Assembly: GCA_026391805.1 (NCBI GenBank)
Contig: JAPLDJ010000012.1
Location: 135,268 to 199,267, forward strand
Length of the DNA: 64,000 nucleotides
Direction: 5' to 3'
Origin: Bacteroidota bacterium
Lineage (GTDB): Bacteria > Bacteroidota > Bacteroidia > Bacteroidales > FEN-979
Part shown: piece by piece, positions 50,841 to 60,284 of the stretch
Layout: each line of letters begins with the position of its first letter
How positions within the stretch are numbered: the first letter of the stretch is position 1
Notes under the pieces: generated by a model
What the model saw: the letters and a program-made list of their open reading frames with translations, nothing else
What the model was told of the DNA's origin: nothing
Database searches by the model: none
Position numbers and translations under genes: made by a program

Positions 50841-50894
50841 AAGGTTAAAGAATCAGTGTAATCTGTGTAATCTGTGGTAAATAAAGAAGTTTGA

Positions 50895-52196
50895 ATGTTT
50901 AGATTTTTCTCAGCGGTCAGGAAGGAATACCTCCTCTTATCAAGGGATATAGCGGGAATTATCATTCTTTTCGCGATGCCCATGGTGCTGATCGTGATCA
51001 TGTCGCTGATGCAGGAAACAGGCTGGAATGCTCTTGCAAAGGAGCCTAAGGTCAATGTGCTGTTTGTGGACAACGATCATGACAGCATCGGGATCAACAT
51101 GGGAAACGGGTTGCGCAATTCAGGCTACTTCAATGTCACCGACTCGGTTTATGGCAAGCCAGCTACCGTTGAATCGGCGAGAGCTGCCGTTAAAAAAGGC
51201 GATTACCTGATTGCAGTTGTGGTTCCGGAGGGAGTTACGAAAACCTTGCGCGGCAATGTCCGGATTGCGGTTGCCAAGACCCTGGCAGGGTTTGGTCTGA
51301 TCAATCCCAGGCTGGTAAACAGCCTTGCGCAGCGGGGAGCCGATACCATCACCCTCTTTTTCGACCCCACCATCAAGAAAGCCTTCAAGGGCGCTGTGGT
51401 AAGCTCCATAAAGGAATTCAACTACCGCAGTGAGACCGGGATGATCTTCCGGTCGTTCAACCAGGAGATCGCAAAGCAATTCCCGGATTTTAAGCCCCCG
51501 GCGACCGATTACAGGGAATCCCTTGAGTTCAGGGAAGTTTTTCCTAATTATAAAGAGGAAGAAGAGGTCCCGACCACCGTTCAGCATAATGTTCCGGCAT
51601 GGGCCATCTTTGCCATGTTCTTCATCATCATTCCGCTTACCGGAAGCATGATAAAAGAACGTGAAGAAGGAAGCCTTTCACGGCTGATGTCGATGCCGGT
51701 CTCCTACATTGAACTGCTGCTTGCAAAAGTTTCCGTCTATTTTATCGTTTGCCTGTTCCAGACCCTCCTTATGATCCTCTCGGGAATTTACATCCTTCCT
51801 CTTTTCCAGATCCCCCCGCTGGTGATCGGGAACCACCTCGCTGCAATCATTGCCATGACCATCGTTACGGCCCTCGCAGCGCTTGGATACGGAATTCTTG
51901 TAGGAAGCATCGCGAATACCCACCAGCAGGCTGCGGCATTCGGAGCGGTATCGATCATCATCCTGGCCGCAATCGGCGGAGTGTGGGTTCCGACCTACCT
52001 GATGCCGCGGATCATGCAGCATGTAGCTCCGGTCAGCCCGCTGAATTGGGGAATGACCGGGTTTTACAACATTTTCCTGCGACAGGCAGGGATTGCAGCC
52101 ATCCTTCCTTCTGTCCTGAAATTATTTTCTTTCTTCCTTGTTTCGGTCCTGATCACCTACATTTACAGGAAAATAAAAAGCCCCATTAATAACTGA
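50895..52196 (+). CDS. ABC-2 type transporter permease
   Basis: The 433-residue membrane protein has one N-terminal helix (IIILFAMPMVLIVIMSL), a large extracytoplasmic domain of about 200 residues and then five C-terminal helices starting VPAWAIFAMFFIIIPLTG, with MIKEREEGSLSRLMSMPVS between helices 2 and 3. This matches the YhhJ/DrrB-like ABC-2 permeases. It forms the exporter with the ATPase at 49933. Separation by 209 bp of repeats means they may no longer be translationally coupled. Confidence 0.88.
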   Translation: MFRFFSAVRKEYLLLSRDIAGIIILFAMPMVLIVIMSLMQETGWNALAKEPKVNVLFVDNDHDSIGINMGNGLRNSGYFNVTDSVYGKPATVESARAAVKKGDYLIAVVVPEGVTKTLRGNVRIAVAKTLAGFGLINPRLVNSLAQRGADTITLFFDPTIKKAFKGAVVSSIKEFNYRSETGMIFRSFNQEIAKQFPDFKPPATDYRESLEFREVFPNYKEEEEVPTTVQHNVPAWAIFAMFFIIIPLTGSMIKEREEGSLSRLMSMPVSYIELLLAKVSVYFIVCLFQTLLMILSGIYILPLFQIPPLVIGNHLAAIIAMTIVTALAALGYGILVGSIANTHQQAAAFGAVSIIILAAIGGVWVPTYLMPRIMQHVAPVSPLNWGMTGFYNIFLRQAGIAAILPSVLKLFSFFLVSVLITYIYRKIKSPINN

Positions 52197-52197
52197 T

Positions 52198-52614
52198 ATG
52201 GAACTCACCGACAGAAAGGAGATCACCGTAAGGTTTGGAGAAGTCGATTCCATGGCCATCGTTTGGCATGGAAATTACCTGAAATACTTTGAAGACGGCC
52301 GCGAGTCGTTCGGTGTAAAATACAATCTCGGTTACCTCGATGTCCATAAATACGACATCATGATCCCCATCGTGAAGGTGGCATGCGATTTCAAGAAACC
52401 GCTGATATACGGGGATACAGCGATCGTTGAAACCAGGTTCATCGATTCGGAGGCCGCCAAGATCCAGTTTGCCTATTCGATCTACCGGAAATCCGATATG
52501 GAGCTAATGGCCACGGGCAGTTCAACGCAAGTCTTCCTTACACCCGAAAAAGAGCTGCTGCTTACCTTCCCGGAATTCTTCATCGGGTGGAAAAAGAAAT
52601 GGGGATTGTTGTAA
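52198..52614 (+). CDS. acyl-CoA/ACP thioesterase (4HBT hotdog family)
   Basis: The 138-residue protein has the 4-hydroxybenzoyl-CoA-thioesterase pattern VRFGEVDSMAIVWHGNYLKYFEDGRESF, with the catalytic Asp of GEVD and the WHGNYL histidine (Asp18-like in YbgC). It would hydrolyse or release an aryl or acyl thioester in pigment synthesis, or proofread carrier loading. Its ATG lies one base beyond the permease stop. Its length is normal for the YbgC type. Confidence 0.85.
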   Translation: MELTDRKEITVRFGEVDSMAIVWHGNYLKYFEDGRESFGVKYNLGYLDVHKYDIMIPIVKVACDFKKPLIYGDTAIVETRFIDSEAAKIQFAYSIYRKSDMELMATGSSTQVFLTPEKELLLTFPEFFIGWKKKWGLL

Positions 52615-52625
52615 GCGAATCGATC

Positions 52626-53792
52626 ATGACACCTGTTTACGTAGCCTCAGACAATATCGTCAATTCCATGGGTCTTTCAACCGATGAAGTGATCCATTGC
52701 ATGGAATCAGATTCGACCGGTTTCAGAAGGTACGACGACCGTTCACTGACGCCTTCTCCCCTTCCGCTTTCCCTTGTTAATTCTGAACTTCTGGAAACAA
52801 CATTCCGTTCCATCCTGGCTGCCCGTCACCCGGAGATCATCCCTGGGCATTTCACACGGATGGAGAAGATGTTCATCGTTTCCATCCATGATGCCCTGTC
52901 GAAATTCCCTGCAGATACCTGCGGACCGGAAACCCTGCTGGTCATCTCCACCACAAAAGGGAACATTGATCTCCTTGAAGAGAATAAAAAAGATTTTATT
53001 GATCCCGGGAGGATCTACCTCTGGAAGATGGCTGACTTCATCGGTTCATTCTTCGGATTTGCGAACCGCCCGCTGGTGATCTCGAATGCTTGCATTTCAG
53101 GTGTCCTTGCACTCACCATGGCTGAACGGATGATCGATACAGGCCGGTATAAGCACATCGTGGTTGCAGGAGGCGATATCCTGTCTGAGTTTGTGATCTC
53201 CGGATTTCTTTCGTTCCAGGCGCTCAGCCCTCAGCCCTGCAGGCCTTTTGATCTTTCGAGGGACGGCCTTTCGCTTGGCGAGGGATGCGGAACCGTTATC
53301 CTGACATCGGATCCCGGAATTGCGGCTCCCATTATGATCAGCGGTTCAGCGACCAGCAATGATGCGAACCACATTTCGGGACCATCACGCACCGGTGAGG
53401 AGCTGGCCATGGCGATCGGTGAAGCCATGAAAGAAGCAGTGACGGGAGCAGGTGACATCAGTTTCATTTCGGCACACGGAACCGCCACGATCTACAACGA
53501 CGAGATGGAATCAAAAGCGCTGGGAATTGCAGGTTTACAGGAAGTTCCCGTGAACAGTTTCAAAGGTTACTGGGGACATACGCTGGGCGCTGCAGGGGTG
53601 ATCGAATCGATCGCCACGATCCGTTCAATGAAAAACAACCGTCTTTACCGATCAGCGGGTTTCAGCGAGCCCGGGGTACCGGTTCCCCTGAATGTGATCC
53701 GTAAAAATGCGGATGCTTCTGTTCAGAATTGTCTTAAAATTGCGTCAGGATTCGGGGGTTGCAATGCAGCCATAGTCTTCAGGAAGTCATGA
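52626..53792 (+). CDS. beta-ketoacyl-ACP synthase
   Basis: The 388-residue protein begins MTPVYVASDNIVNSMG and has Cys156 in SNACISGVLAL, His in SAHGTATIYND, and Lys/His in NSFKGYWGHTLGAAG, so the catalytic triad is complete. It belongs with the APE-type KS homologues that pair with a short KS-like protein, here the gene at 53806. The frame is open from 52587 overlapping the thioesterase end; the internal ATG at 52626 gives the standard N-terminus. Confidence 0.88.
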   Translation: MTPVYVASDNIVNSMGLSTDEVIHCMESDSTGFRRYDDRSLTPSPLPLSLVNSELLETTFRSILAARHPEIIPGHFTRMEKMFIVSIHDALSKFPADTCGPETLLVISTTKGNIDLLEENKKDFIDPGRIYLWKMADFIGSFFGFANRPLVISNACISGVLALTMAERMIDTGRYKHIVVAGGDILSEFVISGFLSFQALSPQPCRPFDLSRDGLSLGEGCGTVILTSDPGIAAPIMISGSATSNDANHISGPSRTGEELAMAIGEAMKEAVTGAGDISFISAHGTATIYNDEMESKALGIAGLQEVPVNSFKGYWGHTLGAAGVIESIATIRSMKNNRLYRSAGFSEPGVPVPLNVIRKNADASVQNCLKIASGFGGCNAAIVFRKS

Positions 53793-53805
53793 TCCACTGA
53801 AAAAA

Positions 53806-54462
53806 ATGAAAGAACCTTATCTTATAACAGGCTGGTGCATCATCCGTAAAGACCGGATCGTGCGAAATGATAAAGTTGAATCCGTTACAGAAAATTTTGT
53901 TAATTTTGCAGCCTTTATCAAGGCCCTCTACAAGAAGGAAACGGTAAGTTATCCGAAGTTCTATAAGATGGATAACCTCAGTAAACTGGGCTTCCTGGCG
54001 GCAGAGCTCCTTTTTAAAGAAAATACGTTCCTTGACCGTTACGACAGAAAAGAGATCGGAATCGTGATCATGAACTCCAGTTCAAGTCTCGACACTGACC
54101 TGGCATACAATGAGACGATTAAAGACAGGTCCAACTACTTTCCAAGCCCGTCTGTTTTTGTCTATACCCTGCCCAACATCCTGATCGGCGAGATCTGCAT
54201 CCGTAACAAGATAAACGGCGAAAATGCATTTCTTGTTTCGGAGAAGTTTGACCCGGAAAGGATCATCGATGGCGTGGAACTGATCATGGACAAAGAGCGG
54301 GCGCAGGCCTGCCTCTGCGGATGGGTGGAAGTGCTGGCCGACCGGTTTGAGGCTCTGCTCTTCTTCGTCGGGAAGGAAAACAGGTTAAAGGAACAGGGGG
54401 TGCAAGACGGATTTGTCCCTTTTACCTCCGAACATTTGGTAAATTTCTACGAAAACAAGTAA
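53806..54462 (+). CDS. short ketosynthase-like protein without active-site Cys
   Basis: The 218-residue protein is about half a ketosynthase: MKEPYLITGWCIIRK at its start and GFLAAELLFKEN, EIGIVIMNSSSSLDTD, NYFPSPSVFVYTLPNILIGE match the N-terminal thiolase half, up to where Cys should be. There NGENAFLVSEKF lacks Cys. No C-terminal half follows; the frame ends normally before the ACP gene. Similar short KS-like proteins are known in aryl polyene and flexirubin clusters. It may pair with the KS at 52626 as a chain-length or binding partner. Confidence 0.75.
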   Translation: MKEPYLITGWCIIRKDRIVRNDKVESVTENFVNFAAFIKALYKKETVSYPKFYKMDNLSKLGFLAAELLFKENTFLDRYDRKEIGIVIMNSSSSLDTDLAYNETIKDRSNYFPSPSVFVYTLPNILIGEICIRNKINGENAFLVSEKFDPERIIDGVELIMDKERAQACLCGWVEVLADRFEALLFFVGKENRLKEQGVQDGFVPFTSEHLVNFYENK

Positions 54463-54469
54463 AGATCCT

Positions 54470-54727
54470 ATGGAAGAACTCATTGAGAAATTAAAGCAGG
54501 AAGTTATACAGCAACTGAACCTTGAAGATATTTCAGCCGACGACATCGATGCGGATTCGCCTCTGTTCGGAGAAGGCCTGGGGCTTGATTCCATCGATGC
54601 CCTTGAACTGATCGTGCTGCTGGAAAAGAATTACGGAATAAAGATAGAAGACCCGAAGGACGGGAAGAAAATATTCCATTCCATCAGGACCATGGCTGAA
54701 TACATAACGGAGCACAAAAAAGCCTGA
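54470..54727 (+). CDS. acyl carrier protein (second)
   Basis: The 85-residue acidic protein carries the attachment site GLGLDSIDALEL with Ser41, and the helix VLLEKNYGIKIED. It sits 7 bp after the short KS-like gene and 3 bp before the next ketosynthase gene. It is more divergent than the ACP at 45490, so the two probably carry different chains or act at different steps. Confidence 0.92.
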   Translation: MEELIEKLKQEVIQQLNLEDISADDIDADSPLFGEGLGLDSIDALELIVLLEKNYGIKIEDPKDGKKIFHSIRTMAEYITEHKKA

Positions 54728-54730
54728 CCG

Positions 54731-55966
54731 ATGCCGCGACGGATCTTTGTTACCGGAATGGGTATCATCACCGGCATCGGGAAGAACCTCGCAGAAACAA
54801 AAGATTCCCTTTTTCATCAACGGTCAGGGATCGGAAAGATCCGGTTCCTCGATACAGACCTCAGGGATGAGATTCCCGTGTCGGAGGTTAAATTTTCCCT
54901 GGAAGAGCTTTTTCATCTGGTAGGAATCTCTTACCAGGAAGGATATTCGCGGAATGTCCTGATGGGGATCATTGCAGCTAAGGATGCATACAAAGATGCC
55001 GGGATCAATGATCTGCCGGGGCTGCGGACAGGACTGATCTCTGCCACTACCGTCGGGGGGATGGATCAGTGTGAAATGTACTACCAGGATTTTCTGGACA
55101 ATGACAGCCGGAACATCTACATCGATTCGTATGATTGTGCCGACAGCACTGAAAAGATCGCGGATGTGCTTGGCATAAGCGACTACCTCACCACCATCAG
55201 CACCGCCTGTTCCTCTTCCGCCAATTCGATCCAGTTCGGCGCACGCCTCATCCGGAATGGTGATCTTGACCGCGTCATTGCCGGCGGGACAGAATCGCTG
55301 ACCAAATTTCATCTCAACGGATTCAATGCATTAAAGATCCTTGACAAGGAACCTTCCAAACCTTTCGATGAGAGGCGGAACGGGATCAACCTCGGGGAAG
55401 GCGCGGCATACCTGGTTCTTGAATCGGAAGAAGCCGTCAGGCAATCCGGCAAACCGGTGATCTGCGAACTTACCGGCTGGGGCAATGCCTGTGAAGCCTT
55501 TCACCAAACAGCCTCGTCGCCTGAAGGCACAGGCGCCTATCTCGCGATGAAAAAAGCGCTGGAGATAAGCGGACTCGGTACCGGCGACATCGGCTATATC
55601 AATGCCCATGGAACAGGAACCGACAACAATGATATTTCGGAAGGAAGGGCCATTGAGAAGCTCTTTGGAACCTCAGTTCCTCCTGTGAGCTCCACAAAAC
55701 CCTATACCGGTCACACCACAAGCGCTGCCGGTGCAACAGAAGCGATCATTTCGATCCTCTGTTTACTTGAGCATGTGATCTGGCCGAACCTGAACTTCTC
55801 GGAGCCAATGAAGGAACTGAACTTTACTCCGGTAAAAGAATTAATGAAGAATGTCGACCTCCGCCATGTGATGACGAATTCGTTCGGGTTTGGTGGGAAT
55901 GATACGAGTTTGATATTTAGTACGGTTCTTGAAAGTGAGGTCGGAGGTCGGAGATCTGAAAATTGA
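54731..55966 (+). CDS. beta-ketoacyl-ACP synthase, KS partner of the chain-length factor (copy 1)
   Basis: The 411-residue ketosynthase has Cys160 in STACSSSANSIQFG, His in NAHGTGTDNND, and Lys/His in SSTKPYTGHTTSAAG. Its closest relative here is the product at 60494 (same RRIFVTGMGII / VYITGMGII start, same TTVGGMD block). The natural end of the domain is near FSTVLES; the last residues EVGGRRSEN are translated from GTCGGAGGTCGG repeat DNA (55936-55966). It forms a pair with the chain-length-factor-like gene at 56180. Confidence 0.9.
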   Translation: MPRRIFVTGMGIITGIGKNLAETKDSLFHQRSGIGKIRFLDTDLRDEIPVSEVKFSLEELFHLVGISYQEGYSRNVLMGIIAAKDAYKDAGINDLPGLRTGLISATTVGGMDQCEMYYQDFLDNDSRNIYIDSYDCADSTEKIADVLGISDYLTTISTACSSSANSIQFGARLIRNGDLDRVIAGGTESLTKFHLNGFNALKILDKEPSKPFDERRNGINLGEGAAYLVLESEEAVRQSGKPVICELTGWGNACEAFHQTASSPEGTGAYLAMKKALEISGLGTGDIGYINAHGTGTDNNDISEGRAIEKLFGTSVPPVSSTKPYTGHTTSAAGATEAIISILCLLEHVIWPNLNFSEPMKELNFTPVKELMKNVDLRHVMTNSFGFGGNDTSLIFSTVLESEVGGRRSEN

Positions 55967-56130
55967 AGATGGAGGATGGAAAAGTTCTGGGTAATCTGTG
56001 TAATCTGTGGTAAAATTTGAAGATGGAGGTTGCTTCGTCCGCCTGCGGCGGACTCGCAATGACAAGGTTGATTTAAAAAAAAGGAGATTGTGTCGCGGAG
56101 TTTATCCCGCTTTTGCGGGGCTCGCAATGA
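55936..56130. repeat. repeat block reaching into the ketosynthase gene
   Basis: GAGGTCGGAGGTCGGAGATC (in-frame end of the previous gene), then AATCTGTGTAATCTGTGG at 55992-56010, then two TTGCTTCG...CGCAATG units: 56028-56062 (centre CCGCCTGCGGCGG) and 56086-56130 (centre like copy d, first part degenerated to GATTGTGTCG). Confidence 0.7.
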
Positions 56131-56179
56131 AAGGAAAGTGAAAAACAACTTTATGAACTTTAAAAACTTTATAAACTAA

Positions 56180-57268
56180 ATGGCTTTCATCAACGGTATC
56201 GGATTGATTTCACCTCAAAAAACTGCGGAGACGACGGATTTCCTGCAGGAGGTGATGGAATACGATGCCGATTACCTGAAATGCATTGAACCTGCCAGTT
56301 ATAAGCCTTATATCGATCCGATCCAGTCGCGGCGGATGAGCAGGCTCATCAAGATGGGGATCGCCTCTGCAAAGATGTGCCTGAACGAAGCAGGATGCAC
56401 GATGCCCGATGCGATCATCACAGGCACGGGCCTCGGAAGCGTGGAGGATACTGAAAAGATCCTCGGCACCATCCACCTCGATCAGCCTTTCCTGAACCCG
56501 ACTCCCTTCATGCAATCGACCTACAATACGATCAGCTCACAGATTGCAATCCAGCTGAAGTGCCACAATTATAACTCAACATACGTTCACAGGACCTTCT
56601 CTTTCGAAAGCAGCATTCAGGATGCATTGCTGCAGATCGCTGAAGGAACCGGCAGGAATATCCTGGCGGGAGGCATCGATGAGATGACGCTCAACCACCT
56701 TAATATAACAAGACGACCGGGACACTGGAAGATGAGTCCGGTAAAAAACCTTGAAATGCTGACCTGGGATTCACCGGGTGCGCTGGCAGGTGAAGGAGCA
56801 TCCTATTTTCTTCTTTCTGCTGAAAGATCTGAAACAACCTATGCACAGCTCCTTAGCGTGAAGACCATCTATAAACCTGCAAACCCCGGTATTATTGAAC
56901 GTCATCTGCAGGATCTCGTGACAGCATCCGGTCTTGACATTAAAGATATCAGCCTGGTTATCCTCGGGATCAACGGCGACAACCGGAATGACGGGTTCTA
57001 TCGTGATTTTTCTTCATCCCTTTTTCCCGATACTCCCGTCGCCTTTTACAAGCAACTGTGCGGGGAGTACCATACCTCTACCGGTTTTGCCCTCTGGCTG
57101 GCAGCAAACATTCTGAAGAGGCAATCAGTTCCCTCCGTCATCCGCCTGGATCAAATCCCCTGCGATCTTCCGCATAATGTTCTCATCTACAACCAGTATT
57201 ACAATGTGAATCATTCGCTGATGCTCGTGACGCGTGACGCGAAACGCGACATACGGCATAAGTCCTAA
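56180..57268 (+). CDS. chain-length-factor-like ketosynthase partner (copy 1)
   Basis: The 362-residue protein has the KS fold without the active cysteine: STYVHRTFSFESSIQDALLQ stands where STACSSS would be. It keeps PDAIITGTGLGSVEDTEK and GEGASYFLLS. Such KS-beta or chain-length factors associate with an active KS, here the gene at 54731. The last residues MLVTRDAKRDIRHKS run into ACGCGAAACGCGACATACGG low-complexity DNA, while its paralogue at 61696 ends cleanly with MLVSSI. Confidence 0.85.
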   Translation: MAFINGIGLISPQKTAETTDFLQEVMEYDADYLKCIEPASYKPYIDPIQSRRMSRLIKMGIASAKMCLNEAGCTMPDAIITGTGLGSVEDTEKILGTIHLDQPFLNPTPFMQSTYNTISSQIAIQLKCHNYNSTYVHRTFSFESSIQDALLQIAEGTGRNILAGGIDEMTLNHLNITRRPGHWKMSPVKNLEMLTWDSPGALAGEGASYFLLSAERSETTYAQLLSVKTIYKPANPGIIERHLQDLVTASGLDIKDISLVILGINGDNRNDGFYRDFSSSLFPDTPVAFYKQLCGEYHTSTGFALWLAANILKRQSVPSVIRLDQIPCDLPHNVLIYNQYYNVNHSLMLVTRDAKRDIRHKS

Positions 57269-57380
57269 GACATAAGACATAAGTCATACGACATTGTTTT
57301 TTCGCTATTTCATTTTCACAGATTCGTCACAGATTCTACATCTTCAATCCTCAGACCTCAGACATCCGACCTCCGACATC
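57250..57380. repeat. low-complexity repeats after the chain-length-factor gene
   Basis: Drifting direct repeats CATAAGTCCTAAGACATAAG, then CACAGATTCGTCACAGATTC (57316-57335) and CCTCAGACCTCAGACATCCG (57350-57380) lie here. The start of the block forms the last codons of the gene at 56180. Confidence 0.65.
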
Positions 57381-57466
57381 ATTATCAATACAATTTCGAG
57401 AAAATTTCTTATATTTACGGTAGATTTTCATCTTTTATAACTGACAAATCCATCAAAAACTTCAGT

Positions 57467-58474
57467 ATGAAAACAATCATCAAAACGCTGGTTTTTGTTC
57501 TTGCTGTGACCTTGGGGTTCAGTTTAAGAACTTCTGCACAACAGTACCTGGCCGGTGTGCAGGTAAATGAAAAATGGGGTTTTATTGATCCTTCCGGAAA
57601 ATGGGTCGTTCAACCGCAGTTTGAGGCTGTTGAGGAGTTCTCTGAAGGGCTTGCAGGAGTCAAACAGAATGGCGACTGGGGCTACATTGACATGACCGGT
57701 AAATGGGTCATTAACCCGGTTTACAAACGGGCAGAGAATTTTTCAGAAGGATTGGGGCGCGTTCTCTTTAAGCAGGAAGGGAAATGGGGTTATCTCACAA
57801 AGGACGGGAAGCCAGCCATCAATGCCCGGTTCGCGAACTGTCAGAATTTCCATGAAGGCCTTGCCGGCGCCCGGGATCAGAAGGAATGGGGATACATCGA
57901 TAAAACAGGCCAGTTTGTGATCCCGGATAAATTTGAGCATGCTGAAATGTTCATCGACGGAATGGCGCGTGTAAAGCAGGATGAAACCTACGGGTTTATT
58001 GATCCAAAGGGCAACTGGGTCCTGAGAACCAATTACGAGAACCTCCGGGATATGCGCGAAGGAGTGGCGCCGGCGAAAGGAAAAAACGGCTGGGGATACA
58101 TAGACAAGACCGGAAAAGAGTTCATTCCGGCAATATATGAACATGCCCAACCATTATCTGAAGGCATGGGAAGGGTAAAAAAGGATCTTTGCGGTTTTGT
58201 CAATGGCAGCGGACAGTTTGTCATCAGAATGTCCTATGATAATGCAAGGGATTTCAAGGAAGGGATGGCTGCAGTAAAATCGGGCAAGAAATGGGGATTC
58301 ATTGACAAGAATGGCACTATGATCATTTCAGCCATGTTTGATGATGCGCTTGATTTCTGCGGAGGGCTCGCCCCGGTAAGTCAGCGCGGTAAATGGGGTT
58401 ATATTGATAAATCGGGAAAGTTCATTGTCCAGCCGCAGTTTGAGGATGCGATGAACTTTACGAAAGTCGAGTGA
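57467..58474 (+). CDS. secreted WG-repeat protein
   Basis: The 335-residue protein has a signal peptide (MKTIIKTLVFVLAVTLGFSL) and eight WG-type repeats, each about 38 residues: KWGFIDPSGKWVVQPQF, then FSEGLAGVKQNG and so on to YIDKSGKFIVQPQF. WG-repeat proteins form beta-propeller-like binding modules at the cell surface or periplasm. It and the next gene interrupt the two ketosynthase pairs and do not look biosynthetic. Function is unknown. Confidence 0.88.
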   Translation: MKTIIKTLVFVLAVTLGFSLRTSAQQYLAGVQVNEKWGFIDPSGKWVVQPQFEAVEEFSEGLAGVKQNGDWGYIDMTGKWVINPVYKRAENFSEGLGRVLFKQEGKWGYLTKDGKPAINARFANCQNFHEGLAGARDQKEWGYIDKTGQFVIPDKFEHAEMFIDGMARVKQDETYGFIDPKGNWVLRTNYENLRDMREGVAPAKGKNGWGYIDKTGKEFIPAIYEHAQPLSEGMGRVKKDLCGFVNGSGQFVIRMSYDNARDFKEGMAAVKSGKKWGFIDKNGTMIISAMFDDALDFCGGLAPVSQRGKWGYIDKSGKFIVQPQFEDAMNFTKVE

Positions 58475-58591
58475 CAGGTGATGTGTAACGCATCGTATGA
58501 TTACAATGAAAAAAAATATAATGGTTCAAAAGATCGGGAGGAGATCAATTTTGCAAAGGATGGCACTCACCGTTTGACTAACATGATTTTT

Positions 58592-60247
58592 ATGAAAAAA
58601 ACTCCTGTGCTTTTTGTAATCCTTATTTTATGCGGTTTTGCTGCATCTTCACAAACCCACATCAGCGGGCTGATTGCTGCCAATGCCACCTGGAACGTTG
58701 CCGGTTCCCCCTATATTATTGACGGAAACACATTGATCCAGTCCGGAGTTAAAATCATCGTTGAAGCAGGTGTGACTGTAAAATTTTCAGATAATACGAC
58801 GCTTCTCATCGACGGGGAACTGGATGCCCAGGGCGACGCTTCAAATCATATCCTTTTCACATCGGCATCAACCAATCCTTCGCCGGGTCACTGGAACAAC
58901 ATACATTTTTCTTCCACTTCGCCTCCCGCCACCTTTAACGGCGATGGCACCTATGCCAGCGGCTCCATCATGCAGTATTGTGATCTGATGTACGGCGGAC
59001 AACTGGGTCTTGGCATGCTGGAGATTGACAATACCGCCCCTTACATTGTCTTTTGTTCGGTTCAGTATAGCAGCTGCGACGGGATCTACCTGAAAAAAGG
59101 TTATTCAAAGATCCATCACTGTCAGATATCGAATAATTCCGGCTCAGGGATTTATTCAACCGTAACCGGCATATATAGCGGCACTGAAATCTATTCAACC
59201 AGGATATTCAGTAATGGCGGAAGCGGAATCTATGTCGCGGATATGTATTCAAAGTTTATCTCAATAAAAAGTTGCGCCCTGACAGGGAATTCAGGGAACG
59301 GGATTTATATCAACTCTAATGGCGGCAGCGGTTCCGGAACCATCAACATCATTTCCGATACGATTGCTGACAACTCTGCTGACAAGGGTGCAGGGATCTA
59401 TATCAACGGAGGGTTTGACATCAACATTTTCTGCAACACGATAAGCCATAATACCGGCAATAACGGAAGTGCGATCTACCTGTACATGGGGTACAATCCT
59501 TATGACATCAGGATCAGCTACAACGATATACACAACAATACATCCTGGTCTGGTGATGTGATCTATCTGATGTTCTACACCTCTTACACCACGCTGGTTG
59601 AGCTTTCCAGCAACAGTATCTGCAGTAATACTGCGTCCTCAGGGAATGCTGTTATTTATATGAAGGGAGGTATCAATACTGATATCTACGACGTCAAATA
59701 CAACACAATAAGGTCGAATACAGGATTCACCACATTCGAACTCTCTACCTTTAACGGCCACATCAATCAGAATAATTTCATCAATGATACAGAATACGAG
59801 ATCTATAATGAGAATCCTGCCGGAACCGTCAATGTTCCTGCGATGGATAATTACTGGTACGGAATTACAACCATGGATGCGAGGATCTATGATTTCTTTG
59901 ACAACGGGAGTATTTCCGTTGTCTATTATAGTCCTGTCTATGCCGATTCAATAGCCCTTGCAGGTTGTCCGCAAAACATTCTTACCCATTTGGAACCCAT
60001 AAGGAACACTGCTTCCGGGATTAAAGTGTATCCGAATCCATCAAATGATAAGATTACTGTTGAGACCACGATGATAAATGGTAACAAGCGCCTTTCAATC
60101 CTGAATGTTAACGGTCAGGTGATGACGGAACGTGAGATCAGCGAGCCTTCGGTTCAGATCGATATCAGTACCTTTCCTGCAGGAGTATATTTTATCAGGA
60201 TGACTGGTGAGAAACCGGTGGAAGTGGTGAAACTGTTGAAAGAATAA
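58592..60247 (+). CDS. T9SS-exported right-handed beta-helix protein
   Basis: The 551-residue product starts MKKTPVLFVILILCGFAASSQ, a signal peptide; the frame is open back to 58478 but that part lacks sense. Repeated YIVFCSVQYSSCDGIYLKKG, GIYINSNGGSGSG and NTISHNTGNNGSAIYL units are the coils of a right-handed parallel beta-helix (NosD/pectate-lyase-like). The C-terminal 75 residues are a type A sorting domain (VYPNPSNDKITVET to FIRMTGEKPVEVVKLLK). It should be exported to the surface. A polysaccharide- or surface-binding role is possible. Confidence 0.87.
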   Translation: MKKTPVLFVILILCGFAASSQTHISGLIAANATWNVAGSPYIIDGNTLIQSGVKIIVEAGVTVKFSDNTTLLIDGELDAQGDASNHILFTSASTNPSPGHWNNIHFSSTSPPATFNGDGTYASGSIMQYCDLMYGGQLGLGMLEIDNTAPYIVFCSVQYSSCDGIYLKKGYSKIHHCQISNNSGSGIYSTVTGIYSGTEIYSTRIFSNGGSGIYVADMYSKFISIKSCALTGNSGNGIYINSNGGSGSGTINIISDTIADNSADKGAGIYINGGFDINIFCNTISHNTGNNGSAIYLYMGYNPYDIRISYNDIHNNTSWSGDVIYLMFYTSYTTLVELSSNSICSNTASSGNAVIYMKGGINTDIYDVKYNTIRSNTGFTTFELSTFNGHINQNNFINDTEYEIYNENPAGTVNVPAMDNYWYGITTMDARIYDFFDNGSISVVYYSPVYADSIALAGCPQNILTHLEPIRNTASGIKVYPNPSNDKITVETTMINGNKRLSILNVNGQVMTEREISEPSVQIDISTFPAGVYFIRMTGEKPVEVVKLLKE

Positions 60248-60284
60248 GCAGAAGGTAAACTGGTTAGGTATTTGGATATTATTT

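Noticed and set aside
53901-53908. TAATTTTG promoter element
   Set aside because: It is inside the coding region of the short KS-like gene, with no properly spaced TTTG and no start downstream that would suit.
56180-57268. Functional condensing ketosynthase
   Set aside because: The active-site cysteine is absent (FSFESS), so it is called a chain-length-factor-like partner.
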